The translations under genes and the position numbers were made by a program. DNA of 64,000 nucleotides from Amyelois transitella (Eukaryota; Arthropoda; Insecta; Lepidoptera; Pyralidae), in the NCBI RefSeq assembly GCF_032362555.1, contig NC_083516.1, forward strand, positions 11,123,001 through 11,187,000, in the 5' to 3' direction. Every line of letters starts with the position of its first letter. Position 1 is the stretch's first letter. The notes beneath the pieces were generated by a model, which was given only the letters and a program-made list of their open reading frames with translations, made no database searches and had not been told where the DNA came from. This document shows positions 13,222 to 24,250 of this stretch, piece after piece.

Positions 13222-13325
13222 ATGCCTTTCCTGCATCTTTCCATTTGGCGCGATCTCTGTATAGGGACATATGTCGCTTTATAAAAATTCACCACTTTCT
13301 TCATGCATACATTGGCCTATCCCTT
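13222..13325 (-). repeat. Degraded LINE tail
   Basis: The reverse complement reads GCATGAAGAAAGTGGTGAAT, then CAGAGATCGCGCCAAATGG and AAAGATGCAG, an eroded version of the RTE-like 3' region seen at 12840-12915. Confidence 0.65.
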
Positions 13326-13723
13326 AGCCAGTATGTATTTCATTTAACCAAGGTATGTTCATCAAAGCCTTTCATCGTTCTCATTCACACCTTGCATATT
13401 TGCTTGAACAACTGCTTTCATTACACTCTCCACCTGTCAAATCCATCCAAGTATCTTTTCTTTTACTGTTCAAATCAAAATATTCTTTTATCAGCATAGA
13501 ATAGAGATGTCTATTTAAATTAAAACAGAATGCGTCATAAGGATACATAATAAACTTGTGGATTCTTAACAAATTATTTGATAACACTCAACGACCCACA
13601 TTTAGTTTATAGCGTATATCAAAGTTACTAATACATTGATATGTGATTCACAAATCACTTTCACTATTACTGTTAAAGGAATATCTTAAATATTAAGTGC
13701 TATAATTAATACAACTAATATTG
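13326..13723. other. B-C intergenic remainder
   Basis: AT-rich DNA between the repeats and the conserved upstream block of gene C. I see no gene or clear repeat. Confidence 0.4.
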
Positions 13724-13768
13724 AAACAGAAGCAAGGACAAAATTATTTGCACAAGAAAGATTGCGTT
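13724..13768 (+). promoter_or_regulatory. Conserved upstream block of gene C
   Basis: Counterpart of the gene B block at 6496: ACAGAAGCAAGGACA followed by TTTGCACAAGAAAGATTGCGT. Conservation between the paralogues in otherwise divergent non-coding DNA suggests a shared promoter or 5' UTR element. Confidence 0.55.
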
Positions 13769-13883
13769 CACGTGTCTTGATTATCATTATTTTGCTAGAT
13801 GACATTAACGGCAGTAAAGTGTTCTAGTTCCTAGGAATGGTCGTTAATTTAAAAGTAATAATATAAATAATTAAATACCTATC

Positions 13884-16800
13884 ATGGCGCATGTACAAAA
13901 TGGTGAATATAAAAAAGTTCCTGTTGAAGATGTTGCTGAAAATGGTAAGATCATATGAAAAGTTACACTATTTGATAAAAAAATATTACAAGATACATTT
14001 TATATTTCCAATTTTATTTTTAAATATCAATGTCTTTTAACTTATGTATGATTTAAATTAATTAATCATTTAGTCTATACGTTATATATGAGTAAAGAGA
14101 CGAAACAAACAAGCTTTTCTTTCTTTCTGAAAATATATGTCTTCAGTTTTGTGATGTTAAACAATAACAGGGGTATATATTTGTAACTTATTTATATTTT
14201 TATTTCAGTAACAAAATTAAAAGAACCTACATATGGGTATGGTGTACGTCACGTGCAGACATTTATATTCTTCTTTAGTCTTTTAGTAGGATACTTAGCT
14301 AGAGCCCACCTTGGAGTAAGCATTGTTGCTATGACTTATTATCCACCAAATATTAATGATATTCATAAATTAGGGAATGAAATTTCACATGTAAGACGAA
14401 CACTAAATAATCTAACTTTGGAAAATAATGAAAGCGACGCGTCAGTTTTAGAAAAGAATGACGTCGAAAGTAAAATATATTATGAAGAGGAACTCAAAAG
14501 AATGAGAAATATTACTAGTGATGAAAATGGGATTTACAAGGTAATTCAAATATGTGATTATGGAGCAAGCTCTTTTCTGTGAAACCTTTTCTTTTTTTAC
14601 TCGATACATAATGTATGTTATAAAATAGACGGAGCTATCAATCTCGAAAACACTGTAAGACCATGTTCAGATAGATGGCTTAATATGTTAGTTCATCGCC
14701 TTAAAGAATAAAAAATTATTTTTGGCCTAATCTTTGATTAAATACAATAAGCTTGCAAAGACAAAGAGCCACATACATACTTTGATTTTACTTTATCTGC
14801 AACATTTCAGCAGCGAAGCTATAAATAAATATAAACATTTTTATTTTTAAGAAATACAATTGGTCTAAGCCAATTCAGGAAATGATTCTGACGTCGTCCT
14901 ACCTGGGTTATTGCGTTATGCAGTACGTGATGAGTATGGTCGCCCAGCGCTGGGGTGGGAAGTTTCCTCTGCAGATTGGTTTGTTTGTCAACGGATTTGC
15001 CTCAATAGTTACGCCTTGGCTTGCTTTTTGGGTATTTTGTATTTATTTGCTTGTTTTCTTTTCTAATAGATTTATAAGTTTAAAAATAGCTTTATAAAAC
15101 CACGCCTATTTTCCTAGAGGCAGAGACTACATCTATCTACTTACCCCGAAGCTTACATACATCTTTCAATTCGTCCACATATCCCTCTATCTATTTCCGT
15201 TAATTCTACAAAGTCATATTTTACATTCAACAATTCTCTTAGTATTGTCAGTAAATGTGTTATATTTATATGTCTCGTAATATTATATTTATCTTTGAAT
15301 TTATCAACAGCTAATATCTCTTTTGAAAGTAGGACCAGACTTTGGTACACAAGCTTATTAGGTTTAAATATTCTTCGCATAACTCACAAAATTTATTTTT
15401 CATGACATTTTAAAACTTGTCTTTTAACGTTCTTCTTTTCTTTATCAGGGAGGTTGGAAGGCAGTTTGTGCATGTCGCATTCTTCAAGGCATATCGCAAG
15501 GAGGATTTTTTCCATCTATCCAAACTTTACTGGCCCAATGGGTTCCACCAAATGAGTTGGCTCGTCTTAGCAGCTTTGTGTATACAGGTAAAATGAATAT
15601 AATGATATGTATTTTAAATAAAGTACATTTTATTAACAATTCAATAACATAATTGATAAGGATGAAACTCAAAAGTTGTTCAGTTTTTTGGCCTATTTAA
15701 CTTTTAACCATCAAAAAAATATTCTGAAATAATTTGACATTTTAAAACAAACATAAGGTATGCTTTTCTTTTACAGGGACAGTATTAGGGACAATAATAG
15801 CGTTCCAAATAGGTGGAATATTATCCGCTAGTCCTTGGGGTTGGCCCTCAATTTTCTGGGGGACTGGCGTACTATGTTTTTTCGCTTTTATAGTTCTCAC
15901 TATATTTGGAGCGGCAACACCACATGAACATAAGACGATATCTGAAAGAGAAAAAACATATATTACTCATACGATGAATAATATTAATATAAAGGTAAAT
16001 CGAATGGAATCTTTATTGAATTATAGTTCACATAAGATTAAACGGTAAGAAGATGGACGCACTTCTAGATCCAAAAGCATCAACGATAAGACAGAGATTT
16101 TAGACAATACAAAATAAGTATTTTACTTGAGATGTTTATATCAAGAGATTGTTTTCAATCTACAATTTACTTTATTAAATCACGAAACATATTATTGTTT
16201 TCTTTGTGAATTTTAGAAACCCAGAGTACCACTAAAAGCAGCTCTGAGTTCGAAGCATACCTGGGCGGTATACAGCACGCACATCGGAAGCAGCACCGCC
16301 TTCTTGTTCGTGTTCATGCAAGTTCCGTCTTACATCCACTACACTTTGGGTGTCAACGTTAAAAATGTAATGTATTATATTGGTTATATGAGCTTTATAG
16401 AAATTTTTGACAGCATCTACGTCTTTTTTTTTAATCTCAAATTTAGTTGGGTCAGTTTTAGTATATTATTCATTTAAACCAAAATTTTTTAAGACTACAT
16501 GGTCAATTGTTTTGTGCTTGGTATTGTTACATGATGTTCTCTTAAAGCAACGCGGGCTTTCTTTTCGAGACGGAAGCCCGCGTTGATATTATTGTATCTA
16601 GCAGGGCCCGAGAGTAGTTTAGAAAATGAGACATTGCCTATTTATCTTTTATAAAATCGAGGATGTTCTGGTAAAATTTACTCAAAGCCACGAACTTGTA
16701 AAGAAATATTGGAAGAACAAACTTGAATGAAGCCAAAAAATTTTGCTGACTTTAAAAGACTTTTTGTACTCTATAAAAATAAGCCATTTGTTTATACTTT

Positions 16801-19800
16801 CCATACTACACTCTCATTTCAATTTTATTTTTCTGCATAGTTTTCTTATACGATGATTTGATATTGAATTCTTTACTACTCCTTATATCGTCGTTCGTTA
16901 TAATAGAAAAATTTCACTAAAACGTAATCTCTCTCTTCCAACTAGCTCTAATTGAAATAAATTATATTAAAATTGCTTCTATCTTCCAATAATATAAAGA
17001 CTTAATTAACTATACATAATATAAAAACTTTCAGAGTGGCCTCTTCTCCTCGCTCCCTTACGTGGCGAGTTTTTTCGCCTCCATATTTTATGGAATACTA
17101 TCAGATATTCTGACAAATAAGAAAATTTTAAGTGTGAAAACTGCTAGAAGATTATTCAACACCATTGGTAAGTCTTGTAATGGACATTTACAACTAGACC
17201 TTATATAGATATGTATTAAGTACCGCAACCATCTTTAGCTTCTGCTAGCTTTCGCCTTTGTGGAAATAGGTACATATATATCCTTCTCCGGTGAATCACT
17301 GAACTCTTGTTAATATAAAGCATGGAGCTATATATTTTCAAGACTTATTTTATTTGTAAACTTATTTTCGCGTTTGTAAAATTAGTATTGATGTATAGAT
17401 AAATACATGTTTTTGGAGTGATTGTACATTACAGGTGTTAGTAAAAACGAGACAATAAATATTGATAAATTTTATGTTTTTCTTTTTGATTGTATGTTTA
17501 CGCATCTAGCTTATTCTAATTCATTATATTTAATGCAGTTTTCTCATAATTTTACAGCACAAATTGGAACTGCTGTGTGTCTAATAGCTGTATCTTACAC
17601 TAAGGATGTTAGCCTAGCTGTAGGATTACTGGTTATAGCGCAGGCTACACACGTCGCTATACATGTCGGATGGATGGTACGTTATTATTATTATATACTT
17701 TAAACACACTAGCAGCTCATTAAGCTGATGCGTGTGAAAAAAAAATGAAAAATGTTATACGTTTTTATTTTAAATATGACAAAACTTTAATAGATTTGTC
17801 TCCTTCATCCCGGCGTAAGTCTTGATTACATCTTCACTACTCTGGAGAGGGCCCGGTGTGATCTCTGACAGTAATCCTGAATCGAGTAATAGGTAATCAT
17901 GTTTTTACACCAAATATTTCCCATCTGGTTTCCATAACCATTGCAGGCAAACCAAACTCATATTAAATAATGGTATAAGCTGTACTAGGCAAATGTACCT
18001 ATATCCTTACCCTTTTACGACATCCATGGCTTAAAGATGCAGTGGTCCTATTTTAAAATGCCGAGAAACACTCTTATTTAGGTCTTTGATATGATATACC
18101 TATAAAAACCTTTAAAGTTGTCAATGTTTACAGGTAAACTACATAGATTTAACATCAAATTACAGCGGCGCTATACTAGCTATCGGAAACACTTTCATGA
18201 ATTTGTTTACGTTGATGATACCCGTTCTAGTGTCTAATATTGTTATCGATGTGGTGAGTACTTTGTTTTTTTTTTCCTTATCGTCATAATCTTTGACTTA
18301 ATTGAAGGTTCTTACGAGACTTCGACGACGTCGATAAAAAAACATTGGTGAGTATACATACCTAATCAAATGTCTAAATTCTCTCTCGCTCTTACGCTGC
18401 TGTGAACCTTAGATATAGAATAAGAGGGAAAATATAACAGGTTTGTTTCGATTCAGTCGTTTTGTAGTAAAAGTAATAGGTGGTAATATAACTATAAGAA
18501 ATATATTAATAAAAACATGTGATGACAGCGTATTTGCTACCTGATGATTATAATTCTTAACTAATCGAGTGGTTGAAAGGCAATTTTAAATGACAGTGTT
18601 TTAGTCAACCCAACGGTGACATAGTCACTGCGTGACAAAACCCCTTTCTAATGTTAAAGAATAAAAAAAAACGAGAAAGAACTTTTCAACATTAAAACTG
18701 TAAATATTCACGTCAAAAATACTAGTCACAGAATCAAAACATTTTCAAATTAATTATTATTAATTTTTCCCAAGTTTTGCAAAAGCTGTCAGCTAAGACC
18801 AACACTTTTTGTAAGCCTTTGTCAATATCCATTAGCGAAGCCTATTACCCTGGATTAGTTAATGGAAAAACATCGATGATCCAGCGGGAAGCGTCCTTTA
18901 TCTTAAGGACAAAAGAATGATGGGCAAAGTGAAAGATCTACGGAGTACCATTTTGTGTAAAAATGCTTTGAGGTGTTTAAATTTTTTTTATGTTATTGCT
19001 TCTTCTTCCTGGCCTTAGTCCCGGGTACATCCTCATCACTCTGAAGAGGAGCCCAGGGTTCGCCTTTAACCATGGATCTTGGATTTGGGTGAGTCAGGTT
19101 TAAGGTTCAGATCTAAGATCGATCACAAAAGTTATTTTGTTTTCAGTCAAATCAGACACAATGGCGGGTGATGTTCTACCTGATGGCAGGGTTCGCTCTC
19201 GTCACTAACGCCATCTTCGTGGTATTCATGTCTGCGGAGAGACAGCCGTGGGATGACCCGAACTATCAGAAAACAGGTTAACGCCAATATTGCTAGAACT
19301 CATTTTAAACTTTCGCGTTGCATCATTCTACTTATAAATAATACAGATAACATTAATGATAAAAACATCTGGCTCGAGCTTGGCACAGGAACCTCGTAAT
19401 TAATTGTAGTTTAATTTGAACTTAAATGTATTCTCCCGTCCACATTCTATTCTAAGTATAATTTAATATTGTGAAGTTGACGTTTATTTAAAAAAAATAT
19501 GATAGCGTATTTGCTACCTGATGATTAAAGTTCTTAACTAATCGAGTGGTTGAAAGGCAATTTTAAATGACAGAATTTTAGTCAACCCAACGATGACATT
19601 GTCACTGCGTGACAAAACCCCTTTCTAATGTTAAAGAATAAAAAAATAAACCCACTCATGTAATCGTAACAACGAAACATCTTCCACGCTAAAATTATAA
19701 ACCTTCTTTTCAACATTAAAACTGTAAACATTCACGTCAAAAATACTGGTCACAGAATCAAAACATTTTCCAATTAATTATTATTAATTTTTTCCCAAGT

Positions 19801-20934
19801 TTTGCAAAAGCTGTCAGTTAAAACCAACACTTTTTGTAAGCCTTTGTCAATATCCATTAGCGAAGCCTATTACCCTGGATTAGTTAATGGAAAAACATCG
19901 ATGATCCAGCGGGAAGCGTCCTTTATCTTAAGGACAAAAGAATGATGGGCAAAGTGAAAGATCTACGGAGTACCATTTTGTGTAAAAATGCTTTGAGGTG
20001 TTTAATTTTTTTTTATGTAATTACTTCTTCTTCCTGGCGTTAGTCCCGGGTACATCCTCATCACTCTGAAGAGGAGCCCAGGGTTCGCCTTTAACCATGG
20101 ATCTTGGATTTGGGTGAGTCAGGTTTAAGGTTCAGATCTAAGATCGTTCACAAAAGTTATTTTGATTTCAGTCAAATCAGACACAATGGCGGGTGATGTT
20201 CTACCTGATGGCAGGGCTCGCTCTCGTCACCAACGCCATCTTCGTGGTATTCATGTCTGCGGAGAGACAGCCGTGGGACGACCCGAACTATCAGAAAACA
20301 GGTTAACGCCAATATTGCTAGAACTCATTTTAAACTTTCGCGTTGCATCATTCTACTTATAAATAATACAGGTATTAAACACGCGCGTAACCTTGTACCT
20401 TTATTTTGCCATTCCACGGCAACGTTCTAGAAAACGGACTCTTTTATTGTGTATTGTGACGGTAGTTGACGTGTTAATAATTTGACGGTAGAAGAACATT
20501 CTGCCTGCAGGCGGAGCAGTAGCCCGCTGGTTCTCAGTCGCAAGGTGACCACGGGTCATTGTAACATGATTCGAAACGTCCAACATGAAATAAAGGTACG
20601 TTACGTACGCGTTTCATACCTGTAATTATTTATTAATACTAATGTTGCTTTTTGGTAATATTACAAAATCGACTTGCATGAATGGAGTAATGGATGTGGA
20701 TGAAGCGAAAGAAGTGTGCAGGAAACGTGGCCAAGGGAAAGATGAACGATTCTATTTTATTTTTCTTTTTTGTTTTTTATATTGATTATTGTGTTTCTTC
20801 AAAGTATGAGGAGAATTTTACAGACCTAAAATTTACTTTCTTTGATGATAGAAACTGGATTGAATGTCTATGTTTTGTTTTCAGATCGTGAGGAAATAGC
20901 CATGGAAATCGACAAGCCAACTAAACAGATATAA
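13884..20934 (+). CDS. Gene C: SLC17-type MFS transporter, complete, with duplicated penultimate exon
   Basis: Tandem paralogue of gene B. Exons: 13884-13944, 14209-14540, 14852-15031, 15449-15587, 15777-15994, 16217-16366, 17035-17167, 17558-17676, 18134-18253, then either 19147-19276 or its copy 20172-20301, then 20885-20934. With one copy of the duplicated exon the sum is 1632 nt (543 aa plus TAA) in frame. The start is MAHVQNGEYKKVPVEDVAENG, clearly homologous to B's N-terminus. Exon 2 has YGYGVRHVQ and a TM1-TM2 loop with three sequons (NLT, NES, NIT). Exon 4 has CRILQGISQGGFFPS. The last exon encodes a short charged tail DREEIAMEIDKPTKQI. The duplicated exon is 130 nt (phase 0 in, phase 1 out), so using both copies would shift the frame. 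Its donor is GTTAAC, so intron retention would end the protein at QKTG. Transporter of unknown substrate. Confidence 0.92.
15096..15135 (-). repeat. Short LINE tail remnant in gene C intron
   Basis: AACCACGCCTATTTTCCTAG followed by AGGCAGAGACTAC is the antisense of the LINE 3' end (GTAGTCTCTGCCT...GGCGTG). Confidence 0.6.
17805..17960 (+). repeat. Family C repeat fragment in gene C intron
   Basis: CATCCCGGCGTAAGTCTTG, CATCTTCACTACTCTGGAGA and GGGCCCGG match the family also seen at 19010, 20032, 29560 and 31235. Degraded. Confidence 0.6.
17985..18075 (-). repeat. Family A 5' fragment in gene C intron
   Basis: CTTTTACGACATCCATGG, CAGTGGTCCTATT and a degraded CCGAGAAACAC; only the 5' part of the family, in minus orientation. 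Confidence 0.7.
18525..19346. repeat. Tandem segmental duplication, unit 1
   Basis: First unit of a tandem duplication that contains the intron 5' to, and all of, gene C's penultimate exon plus about 70 bp of the next intron. It aligns almost base for base with 19502-20371. Unit 2 has an extra stretch of about 50 bp around 19647-19703. High identity in intron sequence means the duplication is recent. Confidence 0.9.
19010..19130 (+). repeat. Family C repeat fragment (inside duplication unit 1)
   Basis: TTCTTCCTGGCCTTAGTCCC, CATCCTCATCACTCTGAAGA, GGAGCCCAGGGTT and GGGTGAGTCAGG. It ends about 16 bp before the acceptor of the duplicated exon, and an identical fragment sits at the same place in unit 2. 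Confidence 0.75.
20032..20155 (+). repeat. Family C repeat fragment (inside duplication unit 2)
   Basis: Copy of 19010-19130 carried along by the tandem duplication, again just upstream of the exon acceptor. Confidence 0.75.
20172..20301 (+). CDS. Second copy of gene C penultimate exon
   Basis: Copy of exon 19147-19276 lying 1025 bp downstream, with the same AG acceptor and GTTAAC donor contexts. It differs at three positions that I can see: TTC to CTC (Phe to Leu) in the last membrane span, and two silent changes (ACT/ACC, GAT/GAC). Both copies splice in the same phase to the terminal exon at 20885. Because the exon is 130 nt, the two are either used alternatively or one is silent. Confidence 0.85.
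20369..20622. mobile_element. MITE with about 38-bp terminal inverted repeats and TA target duplication
   Basis: The left end CAGGTATTAAACACGCGCG and the reverse complement of the right end, CAGGTATGAAACGCGTACG, match over about 38 bp (both continue to ACCTTTATTT). TA flanks both sides (20367-20368 and 20623-20624), as in Tc1/mariner-type MITEs. At 254 bp with no transposase it is non-autonomous. It sits in the last intron of gene C, at the edge of duplication unit 2. Confidence 0.8.
20674..20746 (+). repeat. Short LINE tail remnant in gene C last intron
   Basis: AATCGACTTGCATGAATGG, GATGTGGATGAAGCGAAAGA and GTGTGCAGGAAACGTGG match the LINE region at 12835-12910. Confidence 0.7.
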
Positions 20935-20980
20935 TCGCTATTATTCTTTGAATTGATATTCTAAGACATATTATATTTAG

Positions 20981-20986
20981 AATAAA
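20981..20986 (+). terminator. Poly(A) signal of gene C
   Basis: AATAAA 47 nt downstream of the gene C stop codon, followed by a T-rich stretch. Confidence 0.65.
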
Positions 20987-21319
20987 TAATAATTTGTAAT
21001 AACATGTTTTTTTATTTACTTAATTTTAATTTATTTTTCCATAAATTCTATACTTTTCTTACGCGTCTTAGCACTTGTAAATATTATGTGAGTGTTACAC
21101 TTTTAATATTTTAGACCATTTCTAAAATTCTACGTCCTATCTAGATTAAAATACCTGACCCCCTTTCCATATAGGTCAGCGCCGGTCATATTTATCCGTC
21201 CACGACTGAATATATAATTCTATCTCTCATACCATGCATTTCAAGAAGTTACTTTAAAATTCCATGAGATTTCTAGATTCTAGAACCTTCTTGCTTGGTT
21301 GACGCAGACGCAACTGAAC
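20987..21319. other. Downstream of gene C, no feature seen
   Basis: AT-rich sequence between the gene C poly(A) signal and a partial SINE; no gene or clear repeat recognised. Confidence 0.4.
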
Positions 21320-21445
21320 CCTAAGCCTTCCCGGGTTCAGTCCCCGACCGTAAACTTTTTCTGATTGGCATGGGTCTTGGATGTTTATATGTATTTATAA
21401 CATTGTTAGTTTCTCGTTAAGTTCGTATCCCATATAGTACGAGAT
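21320..21445 (+). repeat. Partial SINE-like sequence
   Basis: CCCGGGTTCAGTCCC (B-box-like), then CTTTTTCTGATTGGCATGGG and TCTTGGATGTTTAT, which match the body of the tRNA-derived SINE at 53852. The head is incomplete. Confidence 0.6.
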
Positions 21446-21563
21446 CCGGCTGCAAAATCACTACGTTCATCGCGTAGTTAATCAAACTCACATTTTAACA
21501 TACATTTATGAATAGGATAATACATAGATAATAGGGTGCCAGTCAATAAGTGGCCGCAAGTAA

Positions 21564-21800
21564 TTTTAATTAAATTAATGTTAATTAATTTTCCAAAAAA
21601 AATTTCGTTCACTTGTTTTTTAAATAAAATATCATCCACATCATAGAAATGTATGTAAAGAATTCGAAAATCAATGGGTGCCGTTACACACTCGGCCGCA
21701 ACTACTACGCAGCCAGGTGTAAACAGGTAATATTTTGGTCTATTTATACGTTCATGTCGTACACGCATGTTTTTTATATCAAATTAAAGCTAATTTTTTT
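21564..21800. repeat. Outer inverted-repeat arm, left
   Basis: About 235 bp matching the reverse complement of 24386-24627, including CATCCACATCATAGAAATG, CACTCGGCCGCAACTACTAC and CGTTCATGTCGTACACGCAT. The two arms enclose about 2.6 kb containing two fold-back elements. Confidence 0.85.
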
Positions 21801-21803
21801 TTT

Positions 21804-22330
21804 ATATGATGATATATCGCTGCCTGTGAATAAATGGCCGCAAATTAGGGTTGCTAGCTGTTAAAAACTCGAGGTATCCGAGATAAAGTGAAAGAGAGTT
21901 AGCGCGTAACGCCACTTGTTAGACAAGGATGGCGAGTACCAGCTGTGCGAGTATTTGAAGCCATTGCGCACGAGTCAATAGATTGGGTTCTCAGCCAACG
22001 ATGCAAACAGTAATACGAACGACTTTACATTTACTCCAAAATTATAATTAAGTAATTAATATTCTGCAAAAAAAAAATGAAAATAAGAAAATATTTATTT
22101 CATAATAAAACATTTCTTATAAGAATAATTTAGCTGCACTGTTGAGAACCCTATCTATACGCGTGCGCAATGGCTTCAAATACTCGCACAGCTGGTACTC
22201 GCCATCCTTGTCTAACAAGTGGCGTTACGCGCTAACTCTCTTTCACTTTATCTCGGATACCTCGAGTTTTTAACAGCTAGCAACCTTAATTTGCGGCCAT
22301 TTATTCACAGGCAGCGATATATCATCATAT
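21804..22330. mobile_element. Fold-back element 1
   Basis: Imperfect palindrome: arms of about 190 bp (21804-21993 and 22143-22330) around a spacer of about 150 bp. The ends read ATATGATGATATATCGCTGC and its reverse complement; both arms contain AATAAATGGCCGCAAATTA and GAGTACCAGCTGTGCGAG. It has no coding capacity. A single-stranded transcript would fold into a long hairpin. Confidence 0.88.
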
Positions 22331-22332
22331 TA

Positions 22333-22798
22333 AAAAAAAAAAAACTAAAAAACTACGCTTTATTGCTAATCAAACTAAAAAATAGAAAATAAAAATTAAT
22401 GACAAAGGAATTATAAAACAGTAGTAGCAAGTCGAACAATCAGTTATAGCCAATTACCTCCCATTAAAATTATAAGAAAATTAAATTTATAAACAAAACA
22501 ATTTAAATCTGAGTAAAAAGCGTGGGGTGCCTGATATAGTAAATATTAAAATCATTCTATTAGCATATATTTATGACAAGAGAGTTATGAAAATGAAGTA
22601 AAATGCACCCCACGCTTTTTACTCTGATTTAAATTGTTTTGTTTATAAATTTAATTTTGTTATAATTTTAATCGGAGGTAATTGACTATAACTGATTGTT
22701 CGACTTGCTACTACTGTTTTATAATTCCTTTGTCATTAATTTTTATTATCTATTTTTTAGTTTGATTAGCAATAAAGCGTAGTTTTTTAGTTTTTTTT
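22333..22798. mobile_element. Fold-back element 2
   Basis: Imperfect palindrome with arms 22333-22530 and 22604-22798 (about 195 bp each) and a loop of about 73 bp. The inner ends carry AAAAAGCGTGGGGTGC and its reverse complement; the outer ends carry ACTACGCTTTATTGCTAATC and its reverse complement. It abuts fold-back element 1. Confidence 0.88.
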
Positions 22799-22810
22799 AA
22801 ACTATTAGGT

Positions 22811-22870
22811 ATTTATTTTCTATTTTTTAGTTTGATTAGCAATAAAACGCGTAGTTGTTTAGTTTTTTTA
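22811..22870. repeat. Extra copy of fold-back 2 terminus
   Basis: Direct repeat of the right end of fold-back 2: CTATTTTTTAGTTTGATTAG followed by CAATAAAACGCGTAGTTG. It is a solo end, probably left by duplication or replication slippage. Confidence 0.75.
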
Positions 22871-23026
22871 TACAATTATTTTTTGGAAGTTAACACTTCT
22901 AGTATAACTATCTTACTAAAAAAGACTTTCGCAACCATGCGCCCATCGTCGGAGGTTTTCACATCTAACTTTCTTAAAGTTATATGTGGCCTGATTGGAT
23001 TAAATCTCATAATATTCTCATCATCA

Positions 23027-23190
23027 TGATTCTTTTTTAGGTGATGGGCTAGCAACCTGTCACTATTTGAATCTTAATTCTATCTTAAAGCCCAATAGCT
23101 GAAGGTGGCCTATCAGTCTTTACAAGACTGTTGGCTCTGTCTACCCCGCAAGGGATATAGACGTGATTATATGTATGCATGTATGTATGA
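23027..23190 (+). repeat. Family A copy, 5'-truncated
   Basis: Starts at TTTTTTAGGTGATGGGCTAG, continues through CAACCTGTCACTATTTGAAT to GACGTGATTATATGTATGCA and a TATG tail. Well preserved. Confidence 0.88.
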
Positions 23191-24250
23191 TGATTGTTAA
23201 ACCCAGTTGAAAAGAATTTTATAGTGATAAATCACTGTTAATAATATTTTTGACTATCCAGCAAACATAACAATTTTCGATTGTGGCCTTGCCATGAATC
23301 AAACCACAAGATTAAGAGGCAGATTGATACAGGAACAAAAATATTTCAAACATACCTCCACTGCCTTTACAACCAGGAACGCAACAATGTTTATCGGAAG
23401 ACATCGTGGCACTTTCGTTGTAAAACTGTCTTTCACAAAAACAAACACAAACTTGGGACTCCTATCTCAAATAATCAGGTACTTTTTACAGGAGTCCTAT
23501 CTGCACAACACAGTGAACACAGTCAGAGTCCAATCTCAGATGATAAAATCACACGAATATCCGGAAGAACAAAGCTCGACTCAACGGAAGATTCCAAACT
23601 ACAAATAACGACAAGTTATCAGCACAAAACAAAGTGCAAATAGGTAAATACACAGGCACCGGTATAAAAAAACAGAAAGAAAGTTTACAGGTTTTCTAAT
23701 CGAATTCGAAACTTACTGCAAAACTTATTTGACATAAATAAATGTCACTCATTTCTTAAACGAGTATTACAGTGTTGCTATTATAAATAGGCAAAAGATA
23801 CCTAATGTTAATTCAAGAATTGCATTAATATGTTAAATACGTATTAAATATCACAAAGTTCTGTAGGTAGTAACTTTATTCTTGTATTTTTGTAAATTTA
23901 GTTGTTCAATTTTCATTTATTACTTTTGTTTTATTACTTATATATTTTTTATTGTTTTAAAATATTCTACTAATTCTACTATGGTTTCTAATGGTAATTC
24001 TAAATGGAGCAATGCGATGAAATAAAGAAGCCTCAGGTTAATAGTAACCTTATATGGAAATATATTACATCCCTTTTTGGACTCCTTATACGTCAGAACT
24101 TCTTGGTTTCTTGTATGGAGATTACTGACAATGGTGCTATCTCTGTCTCTCTTACTCTCATACGAAGGATCTAAAAATGAATTTATTAATCCTGGCAGTT
24201 TTAATAAGGATAATGAGAAACTCTTATCAAAATATTGCATTGTCATCGGT
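23191..24250. other. No recognisable gene inside the outer inverted repeat
   Basis: About 1 kb between family A and the microsatellite. Open frames here (for example 23281-23643) have no recognisable domain and overlap in several frames; I do not call a gene. Confidence 0.4.

Larger units (their letters stand above)
19502..20371. repeat. Tandem segmental duplication, unit 2
   Basis: Second unit, separated from unit 1 by about 155 bp of unrelated sequence. Its right end coincides with the left terminal repeat of the small inverted-repeat element at 20369-20622. Confidence 0.9.

Noticed and set aside
23281..23643. Overlapping 120- and 104-codon frames as a gene
   Set aside because: Two frames overlap on the same strand, there is no recognisable domain and no homologous exon structure; likely chance in the inverted-repeat block.
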